The notes: a model not told the origin generated them from the sequence alone. 30,389 nucleotides of DNA from JAIOTG01 sp964644045 (GCA_964644045.1 CAZXUK010000014.1:1-30389); one strand, 5' to 3'; shown: positions 7,855 through 14,648, numbered from the stretch's first letter. Numbers and translations: made by a program.

Positions 7855-7890
7855 GAGAAATCGTCTTTTAACTCAAAGGAGTGGTTTCTC
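7855..7890 (+). promoter_or_regulatory. 5' leader hairpin before the small peptides
   Basis: GAGAAATC (7855-7862) can pair with GGTTTCTC (7883-7890), with G-U pairs at the top. The loop contains an AAAGGAG-like stretch. It lies about 45 nt upstream of the first peptide's ribosome site and could influence translation or RNA stability; this role is inferred. Confidence 0.45.
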
Positions 7891-7936
7891 GCTATTGCGA
7901 GGATCTGCTCTTTTATAAAACTAGGAGGTAGCCAAA

Positions 7937-8062
7937 ATGATGACTCTTCTGATAACGATGTTTTGCTTACAGATATCATTTCTATTAATCCCCGTTACTA
8001 TAATAATATTGGTTCCCCTGATAGATTTACTGTATCCGTTGTTATACGGGGAACAAATTTAA
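7937..8062 (+). CDS. Small hydrophobic peptide 1 (41 aa), unknown
   Basis: I do not recognise this peptide. It begins MMTLLITMFC and is almost entirely hydrophobic (Leu, Ile, Val, Phe, Pro) up to LLYGEQI, so it should form a transmembrane helix. AGGAGG lies 9 nt before the ATG, far stronger than most ribosome sites in this window. It has its own promoter, leader and terminator, and shares the transcript with a second small peptide 14 nt downstream. Small membrane peptides in antisense-oriented cassettes are sometimes toxins or stability factors, but nothing in the sequence proves that here. Confidence 0.65.
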   Translation: MMTLLITMFCLQISFLLIPVTIIILVPLIDLLYPLLYGEQI

Positions 8063-8076
8063 AGGAGGTGACTGTT

Positions 8077-8184
8077 ATGGTAAATCTGTACTATACTATT
8101 TTCCCATATGTTATGGCTATCGTAATCACGATGACTGCAATGGGATACGATTTCGGACCGGTGCCGCCACTCGGAATTTGGTAA
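8077..8184 (+). CDS. Small hydrophobic peptide 2 (35 aa), unknown
   Basis: This product is not recognised. AAGGAGGTG, overlapping the stop codon of peptide 1, lies 7 nt before the chosen ATG and decides the start; an in-frame ATG at 7963 has no such site. The peptide begins MVNLYYTIFPYVMAIVITMTA, probably one membrane helix, and ends in an unusual Gly/Pro-rich tail, YDFGPVPPLGIW. The coupled start and shared transcript suggest that the two peptides act together, for instance as a two-component membrane peptide or as accessory subunits. A terminator follows after 28 nt. Confidence 0.65.
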   Translation: MVNLYYTIFPYVMAIVITMTAMGYDFGPVPPLGIW

Positions 8185-8211
8185 TCCGAAGAGTAGATCC
8201 GGCTCAAACTC

Positions 8212-8244
8212 AAGGCGTTCGCTTGCACAGCTGACGCCTTTTTT
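8212..8244 (+). terminator. Rho-independent terminator of the two-peptide transcript
   Basis: Stem AAGGCGT (8212-8218) pairs with ACGCCTT (8234-8240), followed at once by a T-tract. Confidence 0.8.
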
Positions 8245-8281
8245 CTTATGAGCAAAAAATAATTTGAAAGAAAATGTCGCC

Positions 8282-8498
8282 TAATGTGTGCGCTTGATCT
8301 GATGTTTCTTGGAGCAAATCCCGATAGGGTTTGCGGAAAGAAATTTCAGATAAGCAGCTGTTATGCGACAGTTTTCTGCGCTGAGCGTTAGCGAGGCCAG
8401 AAAATTGGCGCATGGCAGTTGCTGGTAAGCGCACACATTATGCAAAATTTGATGGGGCCGTGAGCGGAGGCGAACGGTCGCAGCAAATTTTGCATAAC
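8282..8498 (-). repeat. Gene-less integron mini-cassette, copy 2 (first in array)
   Basis: This is the second copy of the 217-bp repeat, identical to 2388-2604. It is the cassette nearest the recombinase. Minus strand: the core GTTATGC (8498-8492) at its start joins the presumed attI, R'' is GCATAAT (8443-8437) and R' is ATTAGGC (8285-8279). The following bases (GGCGACATTT) differ from copy 1, so identity stops at the core. Confidence 0.8.
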
Positions 8499-8600
8499 TC
8501 ATTTTTATGCGAAATTAATTTCGTATAAAAGCATTATTTGACATGAAATACGAAAAATTATAAAATTTCAATGTCAAAGTTTTGACATTAAAATTTTAAC
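8492..8600 (-). other. Presumed attI region
   Basis: Between the first cassette core (GTTATGC, 8498-8492) and the recombinase start lie about 100 bp with no stem-loop of attC type. This is where classical integrons hold attI. Inverted repeats are present at 8506-8527 (TATGCGAAATT and its imperfect complement), 8538-8549 with 8565-8577 (TTGACATGAAAT), and 8570-8589 (AATGTCAAAG/TTTTGACATT). These are candidate recombinase or repressor binding sites. No convincing -35/-10 pair pointing into the cassettes was found, only a TATAAT at 8562-8557 on the minus strand. Confidence 0.55.
8538..8566 (+). promoter_or_regulatory. Recombinase promoter
   Basis: TTGACA (8538-8543), 17-nt spacer, TAAAAT (8561-8566); the start codon follows 34 nt later without a clear ribosome site. 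A 20-bp near-palindrome (8570-8589) sits at the expected transcription start and would suit a repressor or self-binding. Confidence 0.7.
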
Positions 8601-9413
8601 ATGAAAAATTATCTACAGCAAGCTGAAAATTTGCTAAAAATAAGAAATTATTCTTCAAAAACGAGGAAAGCTTACTTGATGTATATCAAACAATATTTGG
8701 ATTTTGCCCAAAAAAGAAACCTGAAAAATAAAAAAGAAGCGATTGAAAAATTTTTACTGGAAAAAACCGAAAAGAAAAATTCTCCGCAGACTGTTAATTT
8801 AGCGCTAAACGCGATCAAATTTTTCTATAAAGAAATTCTAAAAGATTCGAAAAAAATTGATTTAAAATTTGCCAAACGAAGCCAAAAACTGCCTTCGGTT
8901 CTGACGAGAAATGAAATAAAAAAAATTTTACAAAATACTCCCAATCAAAAATACAGGACAGCTATTGCGCTTTCCTATGGAAGCGGGTTAAGGATTAGCG
9001 AGATTCAGAATCTAAAAGTGGGGGATATTGACTTGAAGGAACTCTTCATCCACCTTAAAGGGGCTAAAGGTAAAAAGGATCGGATAACGATATTAGCAGA
9101 AAAACTTAAAGATGAAATCAGGTCTCTTGTTAGCAACAAAAAGGCAAACGATTATGTTTTTGACTCAAATAGAGGAGGAAAATTAACAGCTCGATCCTTC
9201 CAAAGTGTTTTTAGAAAATCTCTCAAGAAAGCGGGGATCAAAAAACCGGCCACCTTCCATTCTCTTAGACACAGTTTTGCCACCCATTTATTGGAAAACG
9301 GAACAGATGTGCGATATGTCCAAGAGTTGTTGGGTCACAACAATATCAGGACCACGCAAGCCTATACCAAAGTAATGAATCCTAATTTAAAAAACATAAA
9401 AAGCCCTTTATGA
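8601..9413 (+). CDS. Tyrosine recombinase, Xer/IntI-like integrase of the array
   Basis: The 270-residue protein has an N-terminal SAM-like core-binding domain (YSSKTRKAYLMYIKQYLDFA, 17-36) and a full catalytic domain: Arg131 in YGSGLRISE, Lys near 156 in GAKGKKDR, His220-xx-Arg223 in FHSLRHSFATHLLENG, His246 in LLGHNN, and the Tyr255 nucleophile in TQAYTKV. The HSLRHSFATHLLE...VQELLGH block and the SPL ending are very like integron integrases. However, the extra helix-bearing segment of IntI (about 35 residues between the Lys hairpin and HxxR) is absent: VFDSNRGGKLTARSFQSVF follows directly. At 270 aa it is shorter than IntI (about 320-340) or XerD (about 298). It diverges from the array and its stop overlaps the next gene (ATGA). 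A role as chromosomal Xer cannot be excluded. Confidence 0.88.
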   Translation: MKNYLQQAENLLKIRNYSSKTRKAYLMYIKQYLDFAQKRNLKNKKEAIEKFLLEKTEKKNSPQTVNLALNAIKFFYKEILKDSKKIDLKFAKRSQKLPSVLTRNEIKKILQNTPNQKYRTAIALSYGSGLRISEIQNLKVGDIDLKELFIHLKGAKGKKDRITILAEKLKDEIRSLVSNKKANDYVFDSNRGGKLTARSFQSVFRKSLKKAGIKKPATFHSLRHSFATHLLENGTDVRYVQELLGHNNIRTTQAYTKVMNPNLKNIKSPL

Positions 9414-10594
9414 AATATTTATTTGTCTTAGGAAATCATCCTCATATATCTTTAGCCGAGCTTGAGAATTTTTTTGGCAAAGAAAGGCTTAGTTTAATAA
9501 ATAAAAACATCGCCATCTTGAAAACGGAAAAAATAAATCCAATAAAAACTATCAAGAGCTTGGGCGGGATTATAAAAATCGCCTCCCTGGAAACAAGTGT
9601 AGCTGATGGAGACAAAGCGCTAAAAAAGGCTTTGGCAGAGATAGCCCTGAAAAAGGCAAAAAAACAAACCGGAAAATTTAAATTTGGCCTCTCTTCTTAT
9701 AGCCCAAATATAGGCAACACTCACAAACTGGGTCTGGAAATCAAAAAAGAGCTAAAAGCGGAAGGCATGAGCTCTCGTCTGGTTACCAGTAAAGAAAAAA
9801 CTCTCTCCAGCGTAGTGGTAGAGACCAATAATTTAGCTCGCAACGGCCTGGAAATCATTTTAGCCAAAAAACAAAACCAAATTCTCATAGGCCAAACCCT
9901 AACAGTCCAGGACTTCCGCTCCCTATCTGACCGCGACTATGGCCGTCCGCAAAGAGACAGTCACTCCGGCATGCTTCCTCCTAAGCTGGCCCAAATCATG
10001 ATCAATCTGGGTGGAATAAAAAATCCGGGGAAAGCCCTGCTTCTGGATCCTTTCTGCGGCTCAGGCACTATTTTGGCTGAAGCCACTTTAAGTGGTTGGC
10101 AGAACCTAATAGGCACTGACACCTCAGAAAAAGCTATTCAAGACACCAAAGCAAACCTAAGCTGGCTTAGAGAAAAACATGGGCTAAAAGAGATTAATTT
10201 AAAAATTTTTAAAGAAAAGGCGGAGAATTTAAGCGCCAAATTTGATTCAAGCTCCATAGACTTAATAGTAACCGAGCCTTATCTGGGCCCGCAAAGAGGA
10301 GAAATAGATTTCTCTCAGGTAGTCTCTGAATTGGAAAAATTATATACTCTTTTTCTGAAAGAGGCGGAAAAAATCCTGAAACCGGGAGGAAAAATTGTAA
10401 TGATTTGGCCGGTTTTTCAAAATGGTTCTGTTTTTCTAAACCCGACAGTAAAAAATCTAAAGAAAAAAGAACCTTTAGATAAAAATTTAATAACTCCGAA
10501 CTCAAAAGATTATATTAAAACAAGAAAAAGCCTGCTTTATTATCGCTCCGGGCAAAAAGTTTGGCGGGAAATCGTAATTTTGCAAAAATCGTAA
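9410..10594 (+). CDS. Trm11-like RNA (guanine-N2) methyltransferase
   Basis: The 394-residue protein has an N-terminal region of about 160 residues (THUMP-like, poorly conserved) and a Rossmann methyltransferase domain. RDYGRPQRDSHSGMLPPKLAQIMINLGG (175-202) is the linker characteristic of the tRNA G10 N2-methyltransferase/Trm11 group. DPFCGSGTILAEA at 213-225 binds SAM, and TEPYLGP at 288-294 stands for the catalytic (N/D)PPY motif, with Glu replacing the usual Asp or Asn and no second Pro. It probably methylates a guanosine in tRNA. The gene starts in the last codons of the recombinase gene, so the two are likely co-transcribed and translationally coupled. That is unusual for a mobile-element integrase and suggests long residence in the chromosome. 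Confidence 0.8.
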   Translation: MKYLFVLGNHPHISLAELENFFGKERLSLINKNIAILKTEKINPIKTIKSLGGIIKIASLETSVADGDKALKKALAEIALKKAKKQTGKFKFGLSSYSPNIGNTHKLGLEIKKELKAEGMSSRLVTSKEKTLSSVVVETNNLARNGLEIILAKKQNQILIGQTLTVQDFRSLSDRDYGRPQRDSHSGMLPPKLAQIMINLGGIKNPGKALLLDPFCGSGTILAEATLSGWQNLIGTDTSEKAIQDTKANLSWLREKHGLKEINLKIFKEKAENLSAKFDSSSIDLIVTEPYLGPQRGEIDFSQVVSELEKLYTLFLKEAEKILKPGGKIVMIWPVFQNGSVFLNPTVKNLKKKEPLDKNLITPNSKDYIKTRKSLLYYRSGQKVWREIVILQKS

Positions 10595-10609
10595 ATTTGG
10601 CTAAAACTA

Positions 10610-10641
10610 TTGACAATTCCAGAAAAAACTTTTATTATAAT
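10610..10641 (+). promoter_or_regulatory. Promoter of the NYN nuclease gene
   Basis: TTGACA (10610-10615), then TATTAT at 17-nt spacing (10633-10638), overlapping TATAAT (10636-10641). It sits about 70 nt before the start codon. Confidence 0.7.
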
Positions 10642-10710
10642 AAATCTCTCAAAAAATATAATATATTGATCTTTTAAATTTTTTAAACCTTAAAAAAGAG
10701 GAGAAAAACC

Positions 10711-11265
10711 ATGCTACCTGAAAAATGCCCAGAGAAGCAAGTGGGCATTATAGTGGATAATTATAATCTTTACAAATCCACCAAAAATGCCCAAGAGAAA
10801 GGGCTGGTAAAAGGTGAAATAGACTATGTCAAGCTCCGCAACACTTTCTCTTGCGGAGGAGAGCTAAAATACTTTAAAGTCTATATCACCACCAGCCCGG
10901 AAGAGGAGGGCTCGGAAGGAATGAAAAGTTTTACCAGCTTCCTGCGAGCCATAGGAGCAGACCCGGTCACCAAGTCTCCCCGCCTTATCAATACTGACAA
11001 TGGAAAAACCATTAAAAAGGGGGATTTAGATGTAGAGATGACCGTGGATATACTGGAGTATTTGGCAAAAGAAGAAAACCATTTAGATAAAATAGTACTT
11101 CTCTCCGGAGACTCTGATTTTATCTACCTTCTCCAGGCCCTGAAAAAAAAGGGGTCAGAGGAGATAGTGGTTGCCTCCACTAAAGACTCTCTGGCCTACG
11201 ACCTGGCCCAGGAAGCTGACCAAGTCTACTTCCTGGAAGAGATTTGGGAAAAAATAAAAAGATAA
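10711..11265 (+). CDS. NYN (LabA/PIN-like) domain protein, probable ribonuclease
   Basis: The 184-residue protein has the acidic constellation of LabA-type NYN domains: VDNYNLY with Asp16 and Asn19, KKGDLDVEMTVDILEYL at 102-118, and LLSGDSDFIYLLQALKKKG at 130-148. These domains resemble PIN nucleases and are thought to cut RNA with divalent metal; the target here is unknown. AGAGGAG precedes the ATG. A strong promoter in front and a terminator behind make it a single-gene unit. The protein ends shortly after the domain, with no extra RNA-binding module. Confidence 0.82.
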   Translation: MLPEKCPEKQVGIIVDNYNLYKSTKNAQEKGLVKGEIDYVKLRNTFSCGGELKYFKVYITTSPEEEGSEGMKSFTSFLRAIGADPVTKSPRLINTDNGKTIKKGDLDVEMTVDILEYLAKEENHLDKIVLLSGDSDFIYLLQALKKKGSEEIVVASTKDSLAYDLAQEADQVYFLEEIWEKIKR

Positions 11266-11312
11266 AAACCCCGATTCCTGAAAAACAAAAGGAATTGGGG
11301 TTTATTTTTTTA
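11266..11312. terminator. Bidirectional terminator between the NYN gene and ychF
   Basis: AAACCCCGATTCCT (11266-11279) pairs with AGGAATTGGGGTTT (11290-11303), with A/T tracts on both sides, between convergent genes. Confidence 0.85.
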
Positions 11313-12362
11313 TTTACTATGAAGAAAATGGCAAATATCTCCGTCTTGGACAATATAATCCTTGCCTTCGGTACGTATAAGACCTTGTTCGCGGGCGGTT
11401 GCCTCGCTTCCCGCTTTTATAAAATCTTGCCAATTAATTACTTCTGCCCGAATAAAACCAACTTGCAGGTCAGTGTGAATCTTGCCGGCAGCCACCGGAG
11501 CGGTAGCGCCTTTTTTCACGGTCCAGGCCCGGGTTTCGTCTTTACCGGTAGTAAAAAAAGTAATAAGGCCCAAAAGCTCGTAACAGGCTTCTATTAATTT
11601 ATCCAAACCGCTCTGCTCCAGGCCCAGCTCCCGGATATACTCGGCCTGCTCCTCTGCGGGTAAAGAGGCTATTTCTTGCTCTTGTTTTATGTTTAACTTA
11701 AGGAAATGATTTTTCTCCTCTCCTCCGGGAGTATCATCCACATTTAAAACATACAAAATCGGCTTGGCAGTAAGCAAATTTAATTCTTTAATCTCTTCTT
11801 TTTCTTCCTGGCTTAAACCCAGCTTTCTTACCGGTACTCCTTCTTCCAGATTGTCTTTTATTTTCTGCCACAGCTCTACCTTGGCTTGAATTTTTTTGTC
11901 TCCGCTTTTGGCTCCTTTTTTTTCTTTTTCCAACCTTTTCTCTACAGTAGAAAAATCAGCCAACATCAGCTCGGTGTCAATGATTTCTTTGTCTTCTTCC
12001 GGATTAATTCGACCGTCCACATGAATTATATCAGTGCTTTTAAAATCCCTAACCACCTCGCAAATAGCATCACACTCCCGAACATGGGACAAAAACTGAT
12101 TACCCAAACCCTCTCCTTTATTGGCCCCCTTAACCAGACCGGCAATATCATAAAATTCTATAAAAGTGGGAATAATTTCTTTGGGTTGGGAAATCTGGGC
12201 AATTTTGTTTAATCTTTCGTCAGGCACTTTAACCACGCCTATATTGGGATCAATGGTGCAAAAAGGATAATTAGAGGCCTCCACTTGCTTTCGGGTTAAA
12301 GTGTTAAAAAGAGTGGATTTTCCCACGTTAGGAAGTCCGACTATGCCCACAGATAAAGCCAT
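11310..12362 (-). CDS. ychF: YchF/OLA1-family nucleotide-binding protein
   Basis: This is a 350-residue Obg-like P-loop protein of the YchF family, which prefers ATP and associates with ribosomes in stress and translation control. Walker A GLPNVGKST is at 9-17, followed by the characteristic SNYPFCTIDPNIGVVKVPDERL, then DIAGLVKGANKGEGLGNQFLSHVRECDAI. YVLNVDD replaces the NKxD guanine-specificity motif, as in all YchF. A coiled-coil insert rich in Lys and Glu (about 130-170) and a C-terminal TGS domain (TRAWTVKKGATAPVAAGKIHTDLQVGFIRAEVI) complete it. Length is close to normal (about 363). It has its own divergent promoter. Confidence 0.96.
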   Translation of the reverse strand: MALSVGIVGLPNVGKSTLFNTLTRKQVEASNYPFCTIDPNIGVVKVPDERLNKIAQISQPKEIIPTFIEFYDIAGLVKGANKGEGLGNQFLSHVRECDAICEVVRDFKSTDIIHVDGRINPEEDKEIIDTELMLADFSTVEKRLEKEKKGAKSGDKKIQAKVELWQKIKDNLEEGVPVRKLGLSQEEKEEIKELNLLTAKPILYVLNVDDTPGGEEKNHFLKLNIKQEQEIASLPAEEQAEYIRELGLEQSGLDKLIEACYELLGLITFFTTGKDETRAWTVKKGATAPVAAGKIHTDLQVGFIRAEVINWQDFIKAGSEATAREQGLIRTEGKDYIVQDGDICHFLHSK

Positions 12363-12391
12363 AAAAAACTTAATATAAAAATAATGCTTTA

Positions 12392-12420
12392 ATCATAAAT
12401 TTCAAAAACAAAACTGTCAA
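12392..12420 (-). promoter_or_regulatory. ychF promoter
   Basis: Minus strand TTGACA (12420-12415), 17-nt spacer, TATGAT (12397-12392). Its -35 box lies 10 bp from that of a divergent promoter, so the two may be co-regulated. Confidence 0.75.
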
Positions 12421-12430
12421 TTACAAAAAT

Positions 12431-12458
12431 TTGACATTTACCTGCCAAATCTTATAAT
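12431..12458 (+). promoter_or_regulatory. Promoter of the 72-residue gene
   Basis: TTGACA (12431-12436), 16-nt spacer, TATAAT (12453-12458), giving a leader of about 25 nt before the ATG at 12490. Confidence 0.78.
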
Positions 12459-12489
12459 AAAAATACCTAAGTCTTAAAAATATAAAATT

Positions 12490-12708
12490 ATGGAAGCTAT
12501 AATTGAAGAAATACTTAGCTTGGTAAAGAAAAAAATGCGGGAGCAAGGCGGTTATGACCGCGATGCTTATAAGCAATATGTGGAAGAAACCATTGAATAT
12601 TTTCAATCCAAGGGAAAAATTTCCGAAGATGAGAATACCGAATTTATTGAAGATCGCTTAATGGATATGTGGGGGCAAGTTAAAAATAATATTTCCCGAG
12701 AGTTTTAA
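12490..12708 (+). CDS. Small acidic protein of unknown function (72 aa)
   Basis: The family is not recognised. The protein is soluble and predicted helical: an N-terminal helix MEAIIEEILSLVKKKMREQGG, then YDRDAYKQYVEETIEYFQSKGKISEDENTEFIEDRLMDMWGQVKN. It has no membrane segment and no metal-binding cysteines. A consensus promoter directly upstream and a codon pattern like its neighbours support a real gene. Its 3' end overlaps the 3' end of the convergent RNase J gene by 4 bp, so the two transcripts must run into each other. No ribosome-binding site is evident. Confidence 0.72.
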   Translation: MEAIIEEILSLVKKKMREQGGYDRDAYKQYVEETIEYFQSKGKISEDENTEFIEDRLMDMWGQVKNNISREF

Positions 12709-14579
12709 ACTTTAATAACCACGGGCAAAACCATAGGCCGACGATTGGTTTTATTAAATAAAAACTGTCCCACATCATCGCGAATCCTGTTTTTGATATG
12801 ATCCACCTCCGCGGCAGTATCGGAACGATGGCTTTGCACTAATTTTTTAGCCCTGGACCGAGTGCTTTCAATAAGCTCTCGGTTTTCTTTCATATAAACG
12901 AAACCGCGAGAAATTATATCGGGATTGCCAATAATATTTCCTGATTTAGAATCAATAGTGGCAATAACTACCACCATACCGTCTTCAGACATAACTTTTC
13001 TGTCCCGTAAAACGATATGGGAAATATCTCCCACTCCCAAACCGTCAACCATAACATAATCGGTTAAAACTTTTTTGGGAGTTAATTTGCCCACGGCTTG
13101 GCCGGAGTTGTTTTTCTTAAACTCCACTACTTGACCGTTGTCAGCTACAAAAATATTGCTTTTGGGAATACCAACTTGCTCGGCCAAATCGGCATGAGCT
13201 TTAAGTAAATAATGATTACCTTCAATGGGCATAAGATACTCGGGTTTTAAAAGTCTCATCATAAGTTTTAAATCCTCGGCCTTGGCGTGACCTCCGGCGT
13301 GAACATCCATCATTTCATAATGGATAATCTCCGCTCCCTGTCTAGTCATAGCGTCTTTCAGGGCCTGAATGGTTCTTTCGTTTCCGGGGATAACCGAAGA
13401 AGAAAAAACAACCGTATCTCCCTTTTTTAGCTGAATATTGCGATGCTCTCCGTTAACCACCCGGGCCAAAAAAGCATTACTTTCTCCTTGGGCTCCGGTG
13501 CCCACGACTACCAATTTTTCGTCCGAGGCTTTTTTGAATTCTTGATCCCGAATCAAAATTTTGGGACTGAATTTGAGATAACCTATTTTATGGGCAATAT
13601 CCACATTATCATTAATGCTTCTACCTTGCAGATATACTTTTCGTCCATATTGAGCAGCCAAATCAAAAATCTTTTGAATACGACTTAATTGTGAAGCAAA
13701 AGTTCCGATAATAATTCTGCCTTCCGCTTTTTCAAAAATTTTGCTCATCTCGTCTCCAATAGAAGACTCTGATATTTGGTAACCTTCGTGAGTGGCGTCC
13801 GTGGAATCAGACATTAAAAGTTTTACCCCCTCGCCCCCGATTTGAGCAATCCGATTCAAATCCGCCGGCCTGTCATTTACCGGAGAATAATCAATCTTAA
13901 AGTCTCCGGTATGAATGATCTTGCCCACCGGGGTATTAATAATTACAGCAAAACAATCGGGGATGGAATGATTAACTCGCAAAAAATCAACTTGAAAATT
14001 TCTTCCCAGCTTAATATGCGATTTTTCATTAATAATCTGAAGATTCAATTCTGATTTCCGCCTAAAATCTTCCCATCTTTTTTTGATTAAACCCGCGCTT
14101 AATTCTCCGGTAAAAAGAGGGGGGTTGCCGATTTTTTCCATAAAATGAGGAATAGCCCCGATATGGTCATAATGTCCGTGAGTAATAACCACACCCTTAA
14201 CCCAATCTTCTTTGCCTTGTAAATAATCAATATTGGGAATAATGTAATCAATACCGGGCATGTCCTCTTCCGGAAACTGAAGGCCCATATCAATAATAAT
14301 GATCTCTTTATTGTATTCCAATAAAGTCATATTACGACCCACTTCCTCCAGGCCGCCCAAGACAATTACTTTCAAAGTGTCATCCTTACGGCTATTTCCT
14401 TGATAATAATTTTTTTTGTTTTCCTCGGAAGGAGAATTTCTTCTATTGTTAGAAGAATTTTTTTTATTTTTAGAATAATTGTTGGTTCGATCCCGGGAGA
14501 CGGAAAAAGACCGGGGAGAACCCTGTTTTGAAGAATAATGTTTTTGTTTCATAATTTTTTGAGTGTTTTCGTTTTTCAT
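12705..14579 (-). CDS. rnj: Ribonuclease J
   Basis: The 624-residue protein is a metallo-beta-lactamase/beta-CASP RNase J, a 5'-3' exonuclease and endonuclease central to RNA decay and maturation. Residues 1-66 are a polar Lys/Asn/Ser-rich extension absent from the B. subtilis enzymes. The catalytic core starts with LKVIVLGGLEEVGRNMTLLEY. The metal site VITHGHYDHIGAIPHF has HGHYDH at 134-139. LRVNHSIPD, HTGDFKID and LMSDSTDATHEGYQISE follow, with GTFASQLSRIQKIFDLA and VVFSSSVIPGNE in the beta-CASP part, and the later MDVHAGGHAKAEDLKLMMRLLKPEYLMPIEGNHYLLKAHADLA. The C-terminal domain ends in RRPMVLPVVIKV. There is only one copy in the window. Confidence 0.95.
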   Translation of the reverse strand: MKNENTQKIMKQKHYSSKQGSPRSFSVSRDRTNNYSKNKKNSSNNRRNSPSEENKKNYYQGNSRKDDTLKVIVLGGLEEVGRNMTLLEYNKEIIIIDMGLQFPEEDMPGIDYIIPNIDYLQGKEDWVKGVVITHGHYDHIGAIPHFMEKIGNPPLFTGELSAGLIKKRWEDFRRKSELNLQIINEKSHIKLGRNFQVDFLRVNHSIPDCFAVIINTPVGKIIHTGDFKIDYSPVNDRPADLNRIAQIGGEGVKLLMSDSTDATHEGYQISESSIGDEMSKIFEKAEGRIIIGTFASQLSRIQKIFDLAAQYGRKVYLQGRSINDNVDIAHKIGYLKFSPKILIRDQEFKKASDEKLVVVGTGAQGESNAFLARVVNGEHRNIQLKKGDTVVFSSSVIPGNERTIQALKDAMTRQGAEIIHYEMMDVHAGGHAKAEDLKLMMRLLKPEYLMPIEGNHYLLKAHADLAEQVGIPKSNIFVADNGQVVEFKKNNSGQAVGKLTPKKVLTDYVMVDGLGVGDISHIVLRDRKVMSEDGMVVVIATIDSKSGNIIGNPDIISRGFVYMKENRELIESTRSRAKKLVQSHRSDTAAEVDHIKNRIRDDVGQFLFNKTNRRPMVLPVVIKV

Positions 14580-14648
14580 GCTAACTGAAAAACGAAAAGT
14601 TTATTAAAGAGTTCTAATAATCTAAATTAAATAAATATATTTTATAAA

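Larger units (their letters stand above)
1..9413 (-). mobile_element. Integron-like cassette array with adjacent tyrosine recombinase
   Basis: Cassette boundaries follow from core heptamers (GTTAxxx, cut after the first base) on the minus strand. Cassettes in order from the recombinase: gene-less 8497-8285; two-peptide 8284-7576; liv operon 7575-2604; gene-less duplicate 2603-2391; NagZ-like 2390-823; Maf-like 822 to beyond the left edge. Every cassette gene except the two peptides reads leftward, away from the recombinase, and ends just before its attC, as in known integrons. Each cassette's opening bases are the complement of the far (R'') box of its own attC: TTAGGC with GCCTAAC, TTATAC with GTATAAC, TTATGC with GCATAAT, TTATGT with ACATAAC. 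The Maf cassette fits with one mismatch (TTATCT with ATATAAC). The recombinase is not a canonical IntI, so 'integron-like' is the safe term. Recombination activity is inferred, not shown. Confidence 0.82.

Noticed and set aside
7963..8076. Longer start for the second small peptide (ATG at 7963)
   Set aside because: It would overlap peptide 1 in another frame and has no ribosome site, while ATG 8077 has AAGGAGGTG at good spacing.
2388..8498. Composite transposon or IS pair flanking the liv operon
   Set aside because: The two 217-bp repeats encode no transposase, show no target-site duplication, and the liv block is bounded more closely by attC cores that explain both ends.
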